This document shows, one piece after another, positions 46,041-54,345 of a stretch of DNA of 64,000 nucleotides. Position 1 is the stretch's first letter. The number at the start of each line of letters is the position of its first letter. The position numbers and the translations under genes are program-made. The notes beneath the pieces were generated by a model, which made no database searches, was not told where the DNA came from, and was given only the letters and a program-made list of their open reading frames with translations. Origin of the DNA: Alistipes sp. (GTDB lineage Bacteria; Bacteroidota; Bacteroidia; Bacteroidales; Rikenellaceae); NCBI GenBank assembly GCA_020026395.1, contig JAHHQM010000002.1, positions 135,662-199,661 of the forward strand, in the 5' to 3' direction.

Positions 46041-46405
46041 TTGGGGCGGGGCGGGGCGAAGGCGGAAAAGGTGCTGATGCTGGTGTGAGGGCAGCCCGGA
46101 TGGCGATGCGGGGACGATGTGGAGCGAATACGGATGCCGAAGGCCGAACGGAATAGACGCGGGAGCGGGTATTGGAAGTTGAACAGACACGGGAAAGGTG
46201 CGGAGGCTGGAGGCTGGACAAGCACGGAAGGCAGAGCAGGCTCGGATCGAAAGTCGAAACAAATGCAGTCACGACTGCTGAAGGCGGCGATTTGCGCTCG
46301 GCGGGCAGAAGCCAAGCAATAACGGGCGGACAATCTACAAGCCCTCCAAACCGAACCCTTTACCCCCTACCCGATCACACAAGGCCGCACACCGATCACA
46401 ACCGC
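46041..46405. other. 365-base GC-rich intergenic region without a recognisable gene
   Basis: Short frames exist on both strands, but their products are low-complexity Arg/Gly/Pro strings that resemble no family. The DNA is rich in GGAGGCTGGA, GCGGGGCGGGGCG and similar purine runs and looks unlike the coding neighbours. Possibly a decayed gene or an untranslated RNA; nothing decisive seen. Confidence 0.5.
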
Positions 46406-46441
46406 AAAAAAAATCTGCCGGCAGGAAACACCCGCCGACAG
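46406..46441 (-). terminator. Terminator after the PfkB kinase
   Basis: On the minus strand CTGTCGGC and GCCGGCAG form a stem (one G-T pair), followed by eight T. Confidence 0.78.
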
Positions 46442-46477
46442 ACCACCTAAAAATATTACCCCCTATATTATCTTATT

Positions 46478-47368
46478 TTAAGCCATTGCCTGAAGTTCTT
46501 CTTTCGAACAGGGAATCCATGCACCACTGCCCTCGCAAACGGTCTTGGCACGGATCACGGCACGACGGTGGGCATCCTTCAGCGACGCACCGTTCAGCAT
46601 TGCCACGATAAATGCTCCGGCAAAGGCATCACCGCCACCCACCGTATCGACCACATTGGTCTGCGGGGTGTCGATCTTCGAAAATTCGTCCTTGCCGTAA
46701 ATCTTACTGTAATCCGCTCCTGCCGTGAGGATGATGTACTTCAAATTGTACTTGCCGAGCAACATACGGCAGATCTCATCCTCGTCGCCCTGCTCACCGA
46801 AGATCCGCGACAGGATCTTGAACTCCTCCTTATTGATCTTGAAGACGTTGGCCTTCTGCAACAGGCGCTCGATCAACTCCTTCGAGTAGAAATTCTGACG
46901 CAGGTTCACATCGAAGAACAACATCGCATCCTTACGTGCATACGAAAGCAACGTAAAAATCGTGTTGCGCGACTCCTCGTTGCGCAGTGCCAGCGTTCCG
47001 AAGCACAAGGCATCGGCCTGCTTGGCCATATTGATCGACTCGACCGTCGTCGGGATATGATCCCACGCCGCGCCATCGTTCAGATTGTAGGTCGGATCGT
47101 TCGGATCGGAATCGTCCACAATCGAACGCCCCGTCGCATAATCCACAAACTGGATCTGCTCACTGTCGATGTGCGACTTTTTCAATTCGCGGAGCAATTC
47201 GCTGCCCGCCTCATCGTTTCCGACCGCGGTCACCGCATATCCTTCGGCACCCAACTGGGTCGCATTATAAACCAAATTCACAGGTGCGCCGCCAATACGT
47301 TTCCCGTTTTTAAAAACATCCCATAACAACTCTCCAATCCCTACAATCAGCGGTTTATGACTACTCAT
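46478..47368 (-). CDS. PfkB-family sugar kinase (fructokinase-like)
   Basis: A 296-aa ribokinase-fold kinase. It has the N-terminal GIGELLWDVFKNGKRIGGAP substrate motif typical of fructokinases and the C-terminal signature DTVGGGDAFAGAF with the catalytic Asp. A lid strand (YDPTYNLNDGAAW-like region around residues 90-105) is present. It phosphorylates a hexose, probably fructose (inference from family). Its upstream region is AT-rich; no convincing -7 box was found. Confidence 0.87.
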   Translation of the reverse strand: MSSHKPLIVGIGELLWDVFKNGKRIGGAPVNLVYNATQLGAEGYAVTAVGNDEAGSELLRELKKSHIDSEQIQFVDYATGRSIVDDSDPNDPTYNLNDGAAWDHIPTTVESINMAKQADALCFGTLALRNEESRNTIFTLLSYARKDAMLFFDVNLRQNFYSKELIERLLQKANVFKINKEEFKILSRIFGEQGDEDEICRMLLGKYNLKYIILTAGADYSKIYGKDEFSKIDTPQTNVVDTVGGGDAFAGAFIVAMLNGASLKDAHRRAVIRAKTVCEGSGAWIPCSKEELQAMA

Positions 47369-47722
47369 GACTCTAAAAATTTTAAGGTTTAAGGTTCTTT
47401 GCGCCTCTTCGAGAGCCGCACTTTTTTATGATTTCTACCGTAAATTTAATATTAAAATCCGAGAATCCAAGATATTTCCCGAATTATTTTTTAAAGATCA
47501 CGTGTAAATACTTTCCAAATTATAAATATTTAATATATTACACAACAATTAACAATTATCTACAATATTTTAAAATCGCCACAACATTATTCCCGATTTG
47601 GAGAAATTTTCCCCGTCAGGAGCACAATAAACCCGCTCCGCATCCCGTTGTCTTTATACTCCGCAGGAGGTAAAGGACGAAAAGTATAAACTTGCCATAC
47701 AGCGTGTCCGCTTCTGAAGGAT
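47369..47722. other. AT-rich intergenic region between pfkB and panB
   Basis: No credible gene on either strand: the only longer frame (47428-47673, plus) gives an Asn/Tyr/Phe-rich string from AT-rich DNA with no family look. It presumably contains the pfkB promoter on the minus strand. Confidence 0.55.
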
Positions 47723-47768
47723 AAAAAAAGCGGTGCATCGGATCGAAACCCGATGCACCGCAATTTTT
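47723..47768. terminator. Strong bidirectional terminator after panB
   Basis: GCGGTGCATCGG (47730-47741) and CCGATGCACCGC (47750-47761) form a perfect 12-bp stem with A- and T-tracts on both sides. Confidence 0.93.
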
Positions 47769-47781
47769 TTAAGCGCAAAGA

Positions 47782-48600
47782 CTAATACTGCTCCTTCTCG
47801 TTGGGGAAATCACCCTCCTTGACATCCGTAATATAGTGCGAAATGGCATCGTTCATCACGGTGTGCAGGTCGGCATAACGACGCAGGAAACGGGGCGAGA
47901 AGCCCTGCGTGATACCCAGCATGTCGTGCAGCACGAGCACCTGACCGTCGGTACCCTTACCGGCACCGATACCGATCACGGGAACGGGAACTTTCTTGGT
48001 AACCAGCTCGGCCAGCGCGGCGGGGATCTTCTCCAGCACGATACCGAAGCATCCGGCATCGGCCAAAAGGCGGGCGTCGTGCAGGAGTTTGTCGGCCTCG
48101 GCCTTCTCCTTGGCACGCACGCCGTACGTACCGAACTTGTGGATCGACTGGGGCGTCAGTCCGAGGTGACCCATGACGGGAATACCTGCGGCCAGAATGC
48201 GCTGGATCGATTCGAGCACCTCTTCGCCACCCTCCAGCTTCACGGCATCGGCACCCGTCTCCTTCATGATGCGGATGGCCGAGTCGAGGGCGATCTTCGA
48301 GTTACCCTGATACGTACCGAACGGCATATCGACCACCACCAGGGCACGTTTCACACCGCGAACGACCGAACGCGCGTGGTAGATCATCATATCGAGCGTG
48401 ATGGGCAGCGTCGTCTCGTAACCCGCCATGACGTTGGCGGCCGAGTCACCGACCAAAATAATATCGATACCTGCGCCATCGACAATCTGCGCCATCGAAT
48501 AATCATATGAGGTGAGCATGGCGATTTTCTCGCCGCGTTGTTTCATCTCGGAAAGACGGTAAGTAGTCACTGCTCTTACCTCGCCTGCAACTGCTGACAT
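47782..48600 (-). CDS. panB: 3-methyl-2-oxobutanoate hydroxymethyltransferase PanB
   Basis: A 272-aa enzyme making ketopantoate from ketoisovalerate and methylene-tetrahydrofolate, the first committed step to pantothenate. It shows KIAMLTSYDYSMAQIVDGAG, the metal-site region LVGDSAANVM and the later GHLGLTPQSIHKFG. Length is usual. It has its own promoter and terminator; no other pan gene is present in the window. Confidence 0.96.
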   Translation of the reverse strand: MSAVAGEVRAVTTYRLSEMKQRGEKIAMLTSYDYSMAQIVDGAGIDIILVGDSAANVMAGYETTLPITLDMMIYHARSVVRGVKRALVVVDMPFGTYQGNSKIALDSAIRIMKETGADAVKLEGGEEVLESIQRILAAGIPVMGHLGLTPQSIHKFGTYGVRAKEKAEADKLLHDARLLADAGCFGIVLEKIPAALAELVTKKVPVPVIGIGAGKGTDGQVLVLHDMLGITQGFSPRFLRRYADLHTVMNDAISHYITDVKEGDFPNEKEQY

Positions 48601-48626
48601 TTTCTTTTGTTTTTAAGTTTGATTAA

Positions 48627-48634
48627 CAAAATTA
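48627..48634 (-). promoter_or_regulatory. -7 promoter box for panB
   Basis: Reads TAATTTTG on the minus strand, 26 bases before ATG 48600. Confidence 0.62.
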
Positions 48635-48834
48635 CGAAAAATTTTTGAAACAAACTCGCAAAACAAAAGAACATCGGCAAAACATTTTTCCGTATTTCGG
48701 TTTTCAAGCCCCCAATACGCTCCTTTCGAATTATATTTTATTTACAAAATACTGATTTACAATGCTTAATAAATATATATTTCGGATTGAGGAAAATTCG
48801 AAGAAAGTATTAATTCCATTCGGATAAAAATATG

Positions 48835-48842
48835 TATATTTG
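48835..48842 (+). promoter_or_regulatory. -7 promoter box for the HNH/HpaII-like operon
   Basis: TATATTTG, 33 bases before ATG 48876, in an AT-rich stretch. Confidence 0.62.
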
Positions 48843-48875
48843 TAATTAAGACCACTTTACTACTAAATAAGCCTT

Positions 48876-49634
48876 ATGACCCCTTGGACTCGCGAAGAAA
48901 CAATCGTTGCATTCAATTTATATTGCAAAATTCCGTTTAAAAATAGCAGTAAATCACATCCGACCATTATCCAATACGCAAAAATTTTGGGGAGGACACC
49001 CAGCGCATTGAATATGAAAATTGGAAATATCGGACGATTGGATCCCGATTTGCGCGAACAAGGCATCACAGGATTAACCCACGGCGCAAAAATGGAGGTT
49101 GAAATTTGGAATGAATTTTCGGATCATCCAGAAGCTCTCGCCTACGAAAGCGAAAAAATCATCGCAAATTTACTCGGGAAAACCGTGGAAGAAAACCTGC
49201 AATTAGACTTACACACGCTCCCCCAAGGCAAAGAGCGTGAAGTCGTTGTAAAACAAAGAATCAACCAATCCTTCTTTCGTGAAGCAGTATTAAGTTCCTA
49301 CAATCACACGTGCTGTATTTCGGGTGTGGGTAATCCGACCCTATTAGAGGCGTGTCATATTGTGGATTGGGCAGAAGATGTCGCCAATAGAACCAACCCC
49401 AAAAACGGACTTTGCTTAAATCCTTTTTTCCATAAGGCCTACGACAAATTTCTCATTGCCATTTCACCTGATCTAAAAATCTCGATCTCCGATGAATTAC
49501 TGCAAAACGTACATAACGATCGCTTCGAGAGCTACCTCCAAGGCATAAATGGAGAAAAGATCACAATGCCCGACAAATTTATGCCCGATCGGAATCTCTT
49601 GCAGATTCATTACGAGAAATATATAAACCGATAG
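48876..49634 (+). CDS. HNH endonuclease, defence-type
   Basis: A 252-aa protein. The N-terminal 60 residues (TPWTREETIVAFNLYCKIPF) are a helical DNA-binding-like domain found in many HNH restriction-type proteins. Residues about 143-195 form an HNH core: CCISG, then ACHIVDWAEDVANRTNPKNG, LCLNPFFHKAYD, with zinc/metal-type His and Asn. It lies four bases before the HpaII-like gene, so the two are co-translated. Composition is less GC-rich than the flanking genes. It may be a methylation-dependent or mismatch-type nuclease rather than a classical type II enzyme (inference). Confidence 0.8.
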   Translation: MTPWTREETIVAFNLYCKIPFKNSSKSHPTIIQYAKILGRTPSALNMKIGNIGRLDPDLREQGITGLTHGAKMEVEIWNEFSDHPEALAYESEKIIANLLGKTVEENLQLDLHTLPQGKEREVVVKQRINQSFFREAVLSSYNHTCCISGVGNPTLLEACHIVDWAEDVANRTNPKNGLCLNPFFHKAYDKFLIAISPDLKISISDELLQNVHNDRFESYLQGINGEKITMPDKFMPDRNLLQIHYEKYINR

Positions 49635-49638
49635 GATT

Positions 49639-50673
49639 ATGCATCAAGATTTCCACGATCTCCTTATACGGAATTTCGATAAAATTCAGGGATTTCTCGA
49701 CCCGATCATTTTTACTCTCCAGCAGGAAAAAGAGGAATCACTCAACAATGCATTCCACGAACAGGAACGGGAAGTTTCGATTCAGACACCCGACGGCGAA
49801 GAGTTGTTACGCCTTCCCGCATCGGTATTTCTGACGGAAGCCGAATATTTGTTGCAAGCCATCAGAGACGGCAAAGGAGCATTCTCGGTACCCCGCATCG
49901 AGGATTTCATGAAGCGCATCCGTTGTCATGCACTGAAGGCAAAATCTTCGGACAAGACCGACATTCGAATCATCCTGCACGACCGACGCACCAAACTAAA
50001 CGCCGAAATGGGATTCAGCATAAAATCCCAACTCGGCAATAATTCCACATTGTTGAATGCAAACAAATCCACCAATTGGAATTTCAAAATCGAAGGCGTT
50101 AATCTTTCGGACGGAGAGATCCGTGAAATAAATTCAAACCAACAACGGGACAAAATCATCGAACGGGTGAATGCAATCCGACGCAAGGGTGGCAGACTGG
50201 TTTTCGACCGCGTACTCAGTCCCACGTTTCGAAACAACCTCATCATGCTGGACGGAGATCTTCCGGCCATCATTGCCCATCTGCTTCTGAAGCAATTCGA
50301 AACAGGTTCTTCGACTTTAAAAGCACTTACGGAAGAACTCACGAAGGAAAACCCGATGCACTACGACACCGAGCAGGGATCACCGTTCTACGAATACAAA
50401 ATCAAGCATCTGCTGACCTCCACCGCACTGGGTATGATGCCCGCCACCCCGTGGAACGGACAATTCGATGCAAACGGCGGATATCTGGTGGTGAAAAAAG
50501 ACGGAGACATCCTCTGCTACCACTTCTACGACCGTAACCGATTTGAAGACTATTTGTTTTCGAACGCCTATCTGGAACGGGCAAGTACCACCCGTCACGA
50601 ATACGCCTCCATTTTGAAAGAGGAAGACGGATCGCTTTCCTTCCGCCTGAATCTTCAAATTCGTCTGAAATAA
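49639..50673 (+). CDS. HpaII-family-like restriction endonuclease
   Basis: A 344-aa protein whose N-terminus (LIRNFDKIQGFLDPIIFTLQ) and central motif MGFSIKSQLGNNSTLLNANK with TNWNFKI match the HpaII (CCGG) restriction endonuclease family, which is of similar length (about 360 aa). FSIKS is probably the catalytic Glu/Lys-type core strand. No cytosine methyltransferase is found beside it, although HpaII needs one. It shares an operon with the HNH nuclease. The specificity is inferred from family only. Confidence 0.72.
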   Translation: MHQDFHDLLIRNFDKIQGFLDPIIFTLQQEKEESLNNAFHEQEREVSIQTPDGEELLRLPASVFLTEAEYLLQAIRDGKGAFSVPRIEDFMKRIRCHALKAKSSDKTDIRIILHDRRTKLNAEMGFSIKSQLGNNSTLLNANKSTNWNFKIEGVNLSDGEIREINSNQQRDKIIERVNAIRRKGGRLVFDRVLSPTFRNNLIMLDGDLPAIIAHLLLKQFETGSSTLKALTEELTKENPMHYDTEQGSPFYEYKIKHLLTSTALGMMPATPWNGQFDANGGYLVVKKDGDILCYHFYDRNRFEDYLFSNAYLERASTTRHEYASILKEEDGSLSFRLNLQIRLK

Positions 50674-50706
50674 AAAAAAAGCAGTCCTCGAGACTGCTTT
50701 TTTTTT
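50672..50706. terminator. Terminator between the nuclease pair and the RNA methylase
   Basis: AGCAGTC and GACTGCT around a CTCGA loop, with eight or more A upstream and T downstream; works on both strands. Confidence 0.85.
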
Positions 50707-50725
50707 CGAATTCGGAAGAACATCT

Positions 50726-51259
50726 CTATCGGTTCAAAAACGCCTTGAAGAACTCCCAAAGCACCACGCCGCCCGACACCGACACGTTGATCGAGTGTTT
50801 GGTTCCGGCCTGCGGAATTTCGATTGCGCCGTCGCACTGATCGACCACCGCCTGATCCACGCCCAGCACTTCGTTACCGAAAACGAGGGCATATTTGGTA
50901 TGGGGATCGGGTTCCAGGCAGTTGAACATCACCGCGCCCTCGACCTGCTCGACAGCCAGCAGTCGGTAGCCCTCCCCGCGCAACTTCTCGACGCATTCCG
51001 AGGTTTGTTTATAGTAGTCCCAGCCGACGCTCATCTCCGCGCCCAATGCCGTCTTGTGGATCTCGCGGTTGGGCGGTGTCGCCGTGATGCCGCACAGCGC
51101 AATACGCTCCACGGCAAACGCATCCGAGGTACGGAAAAACGCACCCACATTCTGCATCGAACGCACGTTATCCAGCACCACAACCACCGGCATCTTCTCC
51201 ACCGAGGCATACTCCTCAACCGTCGGACGACCCAGTTCTTCGTTGGTAATCTTTCGCAT
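50726..51259 (-). CDS. TrmH/SpoU-family RNA 2'-O-methyltransferase
   Basis: A 177-aa minimal SPOUT methylase. The knot motifs are VVVVLDNVRSMQNVGAFFRT (motif 1), LVFGNEVLGVDQAVVD (motif 2) and SINVSVSGGVVLWEFF (motif 3). The short length indicates no extra RNA-binding domain. Target is unknown (tRNA or rRNA); it differs clearly from the TrmH at 24986. Divergent from the barrel gene, each with its own -7 box. Confidence 0.87.
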   Translation of the reverse strand: MRKITNEELGRPTVEEYASVEKMPVVVVLDNVRSMQNVGAFFRTSDAFAVERIALCGITATPPNREIHKTALGAEMSVGWDYYKQTSECVEKLRGEGYRLLAVEQVEGAVMFNCLEPDPHTKYALVFGNEVLGVDQAVVDQCDGAIEIPQAGTKHSINVSVSGGVVLWEFFKAFLNR

Positions 51260-51288
51260 AATCTATCTATATGGTATGATTTTGAGGT

Positions 51289-51296
51289 CAAAAGTA
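51289..51296 (-). promoter_or_regulatory. -7 promoter box for the RNA methylase
   Basis: Reads TACTTTTG on the minus strand, 29 bases before ATG 51259. Confidence 0.6.
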
Positions 51297-51317
51297 GTCA
51301 ATTTAAAAATTTTTACC

Positions 51318-51325
51318 TACTTTTG
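51318..51325 (+). promoter_or_regulatory. -7 promoter box for the outer-membrane barrel
   Basis: TACTTTTG, 22 bases before ATG 51348; back-to-back with the methylase promoter. Confidence 0.6.
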
Positions 51326-51347
51326 AGACTTAAATAATTTACACAGA

Positions 51348-52454
51348 ATGTCTCTTAAAAAATTACTCCCCGTTCTCCTCGTTCTCTTCACACTGGGCAC
51401 ACTCCGTGCACAGGAGTTGATCGTAGGAGGCGAATTCGCCACGAGATTCGACAACCGCGAATATTCGGGCAATACATTCGATGTGTCGCAGACCTTGTTC
51501 AGTGCCCGCCTCACCCCCTACCTCGGCATCGAATGGCAACAGAAAAACCGCTTGATCGTAGGGGTCGAGATGTTGCAGCATTTCGGACAGCACACGGGCG
51601 AAGGCGATGCATTCCTGAGCGATGTAAAACCCGTCATGTACTACCAGTTCCGCACCCGAAAGGTACACGCCGCTGCGGGTATCTTCACCCGTGACCAGCT
51701 CATGGGCGATTACGGACACGCCATTTTCAGCGATTCGACCACGTTCTACCACAGCCGTCTGGCAGGTTTCATGGGACGTTACATCTCCGCGGAGCGCGAC
51801 AACACCTTTGTCGAGGCCGCCATCGACTGGGAAGGCATGCAGGGCGTCGATTCGCGCGAGAAATTCCGCATCGTCACCGCAGGTCGCTACACGCTCGAAA
51901 GCGGATTCTACTTCGGTTACGGATTTTCGATGCTCCACTTTGCCGGAGCGCTCAACAACAAAAACGTCACCGACAACATGATCCTCAACGCCCACCTCGG
52001 TTGGACGTTCAAGACCAAATTCGAATATGACCTGAAGGCTCGTTTCCTGATGGCTCCCCAACGCGCCCGTACCGCCAAACCCGGTTGGGCGACGCCTTGC
52101 GGTGCGGAGATCGACTTCTCGATCAGCCGCTGGGGCTTGAAACTCGAAAACGAACTCTACCTGGGCGAGAACCTCCAACCCTACCTCGACATTGTGAGCA
52201 ATCCCGATACGGGCGCCACGTTCCGTCAGGAGGGACTCTATGCCGGAGAGCGTTTCTACTCGACCACCGAGCACATCTACAACCGTACGTGGTTAGGCTA
52301 CACGCAGTCGTTCTTCAAGAACACCGTATCGGTCGATGCGGGCATCCTGTTCCACTACGACGGCACGGGTCTCGGCACCTCGCAGCAGGTCAAACTCTCG
52401 GTCAGCCTCGAACGCCTGTTCCGCATCGGCGGCCGCTCGAAAGCAGACATCTAA
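51348..52454 (+). CDS. Predicted outer-membrane beta-barrel protein (porin-like)
   Basis: A 368-aa exported protein: signal peptide LLPVLLVLFTLGTLRAQ, then alternating amphipathic strands ending in Tyr/Phe/Arg (FYFGYGFSMLHFAGAL, NTFVEAAIDWEG) through to LSVSLERLFRI near the end. The layout fits a 12-16-strand barrel; no plug or TonB box is seen. I cannot name a family. It lies 35 bases before glnS, but a link between them is not expected. Confidence 0.7.
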   Translation: MSLKKLLPVLLVLFTLGTLRAQELIVGGEFATRFDNREYSGNTFDVSQTLFSARLTPYLGIEWQQKNRLIVGVEMLQHFGQHTGEGDAFLSDVKPVMYYQFRTRKVHAAAGIFTRDQLMGDYGHAIFSDSTTFYHSRLAGFMGRYISAERDNTFVEAAIDWEGMQGVDSREKFRIVTAGRYTLESGFYFGYGFSMLHFAGALNNKNVTDNMILNAHLGWTFKTKFEYDLKARFLMAPQRARTAKPGWATPCGAEIDFSISRWGLKLENELYLGENLQPYLDIVSNPDTGATFRQEGLYAGERFYSTTEHIYNRTWLGYTQSFFKNTVSVDAGILFHYDGTGLGTSQQVKLSVSLERLFRIGGRSKADI

Positions 52455-52489
52455 ATCAACGAATTCAAAGAATATAACAGCAATAAATT

Positions 52490-54169
52490 ATGGCAACTGA
52501 AACCAACGAAACAAAGGATCGTTCGCTGAACTTCCTGGAAGAAATTATCGAAGAGTCAATCGCCAAGGGCGAAACGCGTGTACAGACCCGTTTCCCGCCC
52601 GAGCCCAACGGCTATCTGCATATCGGCCACGCCAAGAGTATCTGCATCAACTTCGGACTGGCCAAGAAATACGGCGGCAAGTGCAACCTGCGTTTCGACG
52701 ACACGAACCCAGTCAAGGAGGACACCGAGTACGTCGATTCGATCAAGCGCGACATTCACTGGCTGGGCTTCGACTGGGCACAGGAGCGTTACGCATCGGA
52801 TTATTTCGATCAGCTCTACGAGTGGGCAATCGTCATGATCAAAAAGGGTCTGGCTTACGTCGATGACCAGACGCAGGAGCAGATCCGCGAGAACCGCGGT
52901 ACGGTATCCGTTCCGGGTACTCCTTCGCCGTGGCGCGACCGCAGCGTCGAGGAGAACCTCGATCTGTTCGAGCGTATGCGCAAGGGCGAATTCAAGGACG
53001 GCGAGAAGGTGTTGCGTGCCAAGATCGACATGGCACACCCCAACATGCTGTTCCGCGACCCGATCATGTACCGTATCCTCCACACCGAGCACCACCGCAC
53101 GGGCAACAAATGGTGCATCTACCCGATGTACGACTACGCCCACGGTCAGAGCGACTCGATCGAGAAGATTACGCACTCGATCTGTACGCTGGAGTTCGAC
53201 GTACACCGTCCCCTGTACGACTGGTTCATCAAGGCACTGGATATTTTCCCCTCGCATCAGTACGAGTTCGCCCGTCTGAACCTCACCTACACGATGATGT
53301 CGAAGCGTAAGCTGCTGAAACTCGTTCAGGAAGGTGCCGTAATGGGTTGGGACGATCCCCGTATGCCGACCATCTGCGCCCTGCGTCGTAAGGGTTACAC
53401 GCCCGCATCGGTACGCAACTTCGCAGAGATGGTGGGTGTCGCCAAGCGTGACAACACGATCGACCTGGGTAAGCTGGAGTACTGCGTCCGTGAGGATCTG
53501 AACAAGGTTGCCGAGCGTCGTATGGCCGTGCTCGATCCCCTGAAGGTGGTCATCACCAACTACGAGGACGACAAGACCGAGCTGTTCACCGCCATCAACA
53601 ACCCCGAAAACGAAGAGGCCGGAACGCGTCAGGTTCCCTTCTCGAAGGTGATCTACATCGAACGCAACGACTTCATGGAGGAGCCTCCCAAGAAGTTCTT
53701 CCGTCTGCGTCCGGGTGGCGAGGTTCGTCTGCGTTACTCCTACCTGATCAAGTGTGAGGAGGTCATCAAAGACGCCGAGGGCAACATCACCGAGCTGCAC
53801 TGTACCTACGACCCGATGTCGGGCAACGGTTCGTCATCTGACGGCCGTCGCGTGAAGGGTGTCATCCACTGGGTATCGGCCAAGCACGCCGTAGAGTCGG
53901 AGATCCGTCTGTTCAACCCGCTCTTCACGAAGGAAAATCCCGACGATTGCGAGGAGGGGCAGACCTGGGAGGACAACCTCAACCCCGAATCGATGGTCAA
54001 GGTGAAGGGTTACCTGGAGCCTTCGCTGATGGAGATTCCCATCGGTCAGGCCGTTCAGTTCGAGCGTGTGGGTTACTTCTGCCCCGATACCGACTCGACG
54101 AAGGAGCACCCCGTATTCAACCGCACCGTCACGCTGAAGGATTCGTGGGCCAAGATCAACAAGCAATAG
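52490..54169 (+). CDS. glnS: Glutaminyl-tRNA synthetase
   Basis: A 559-aa class I synthetase. It shows RFPPEPNGYLHIGHAKSICI (HIGH motif, residues about 32-50), the GlnRS signature segments NLRFDDTNPVKED and DWAQERYASDYF, and the second ATP motif MMSKRKL (KMSKS) near residue 266. The C-terminal two beta-barrel domains that read the anticodon are complete. This is a true GlnRS, so the organism does not rely solely on the amidotransferase route. Confidence 0.95.
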   Translation: MATETNETKDRSLNFLEEIIEESIAKGETRVQTRFPPEPNGYLHIGHAKSICINFGLAKKYGGKCNLRFDDTNPVKEDTEYVDSIKRDIHWLGFDWAQERYASDYFDQLYEWAIVMIKKGLAYVDDQTQEQIRENRGTVSVPGTPSPWRDRSVEENLDLFERMRKGEFKDGEKVLRAKIDMAHPNMLFRDPIMYRILHTEHHRTGNKWCIYPMYDYAHGQSDSIEKITHSICTLEFDVHRPLYDWFIKALDIFPSHQYEFARLNLTYTMMSKRKLLKLVQEGAVMGWDDPRMPTICALRRKGYTPASVRNFAEMVGVAKRDNTIDLGKLEYCVREDLNKVAERRMAVLDPLKVVITNYEDDKTELFTAINNPENEEAGTRQVPFSKVIYIERNDFMEEPPKKFFRLRPGGEVRLRYSYLIKCEEVIKDAEGNITELHCTYDPMSGNGSSSDGRRVKGVIHWVSAKHAVESEIRLFNPLFTKENPDDCEEGQTWEDNLNPESMVKVKGYLEPSLMEIPIGQAVQFERVGYFCPDTDSTKEHPVFNRTVTLKDSWAKINKQ

Positions 54170-54191
54170 GGAAATACCTTATTAATATACG

Positions 54192-54229
54192 AAAAAGCCG
54201 TTCTCCGAAGTCGGGGAACGGTTTTTTTT
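54192..54229 (+). terminator. Terminator after glnS
   Basis: AAAGCCGTTCTCCGA and TCGGGGAACGGTTT pair around AG, followed by TTTTT. Confidence 0.83.
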
Positions 54230-54313
54230 ACCCGAAAAGGGGCGGTTTGATAAAATGTTGATAAATATTTTGCGGGGAAAAGCGCTGAATGTTTTGTTTT
54301 AGAAAAAAATACG

Positions 54314-54321
54314 TATCTTTG
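54314..54321 (+). promoter_or_regulatory. -7 promoter box for guaB
   Basis: TATCTTTG, 24 bases before ATG 54346. Confidence 0.65.
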
Positions 54322-54345
54322 TAGGCAACAAAATCCAAATTCCTT

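Noticed and set aside
46119..46450. Plus-strand frames of 67 and 92 codons after the ribosomal operon
   Set aside because: Arg/Gly/Thr-rich strings with no start context or family likeness; treated as noncoding.
47428..47673. 81-codon plus-strand frame upstream of pfkB
   Set aside because: AT-rich intergenic DNA; Asn/Tyr/Ile composition and no conserved features.
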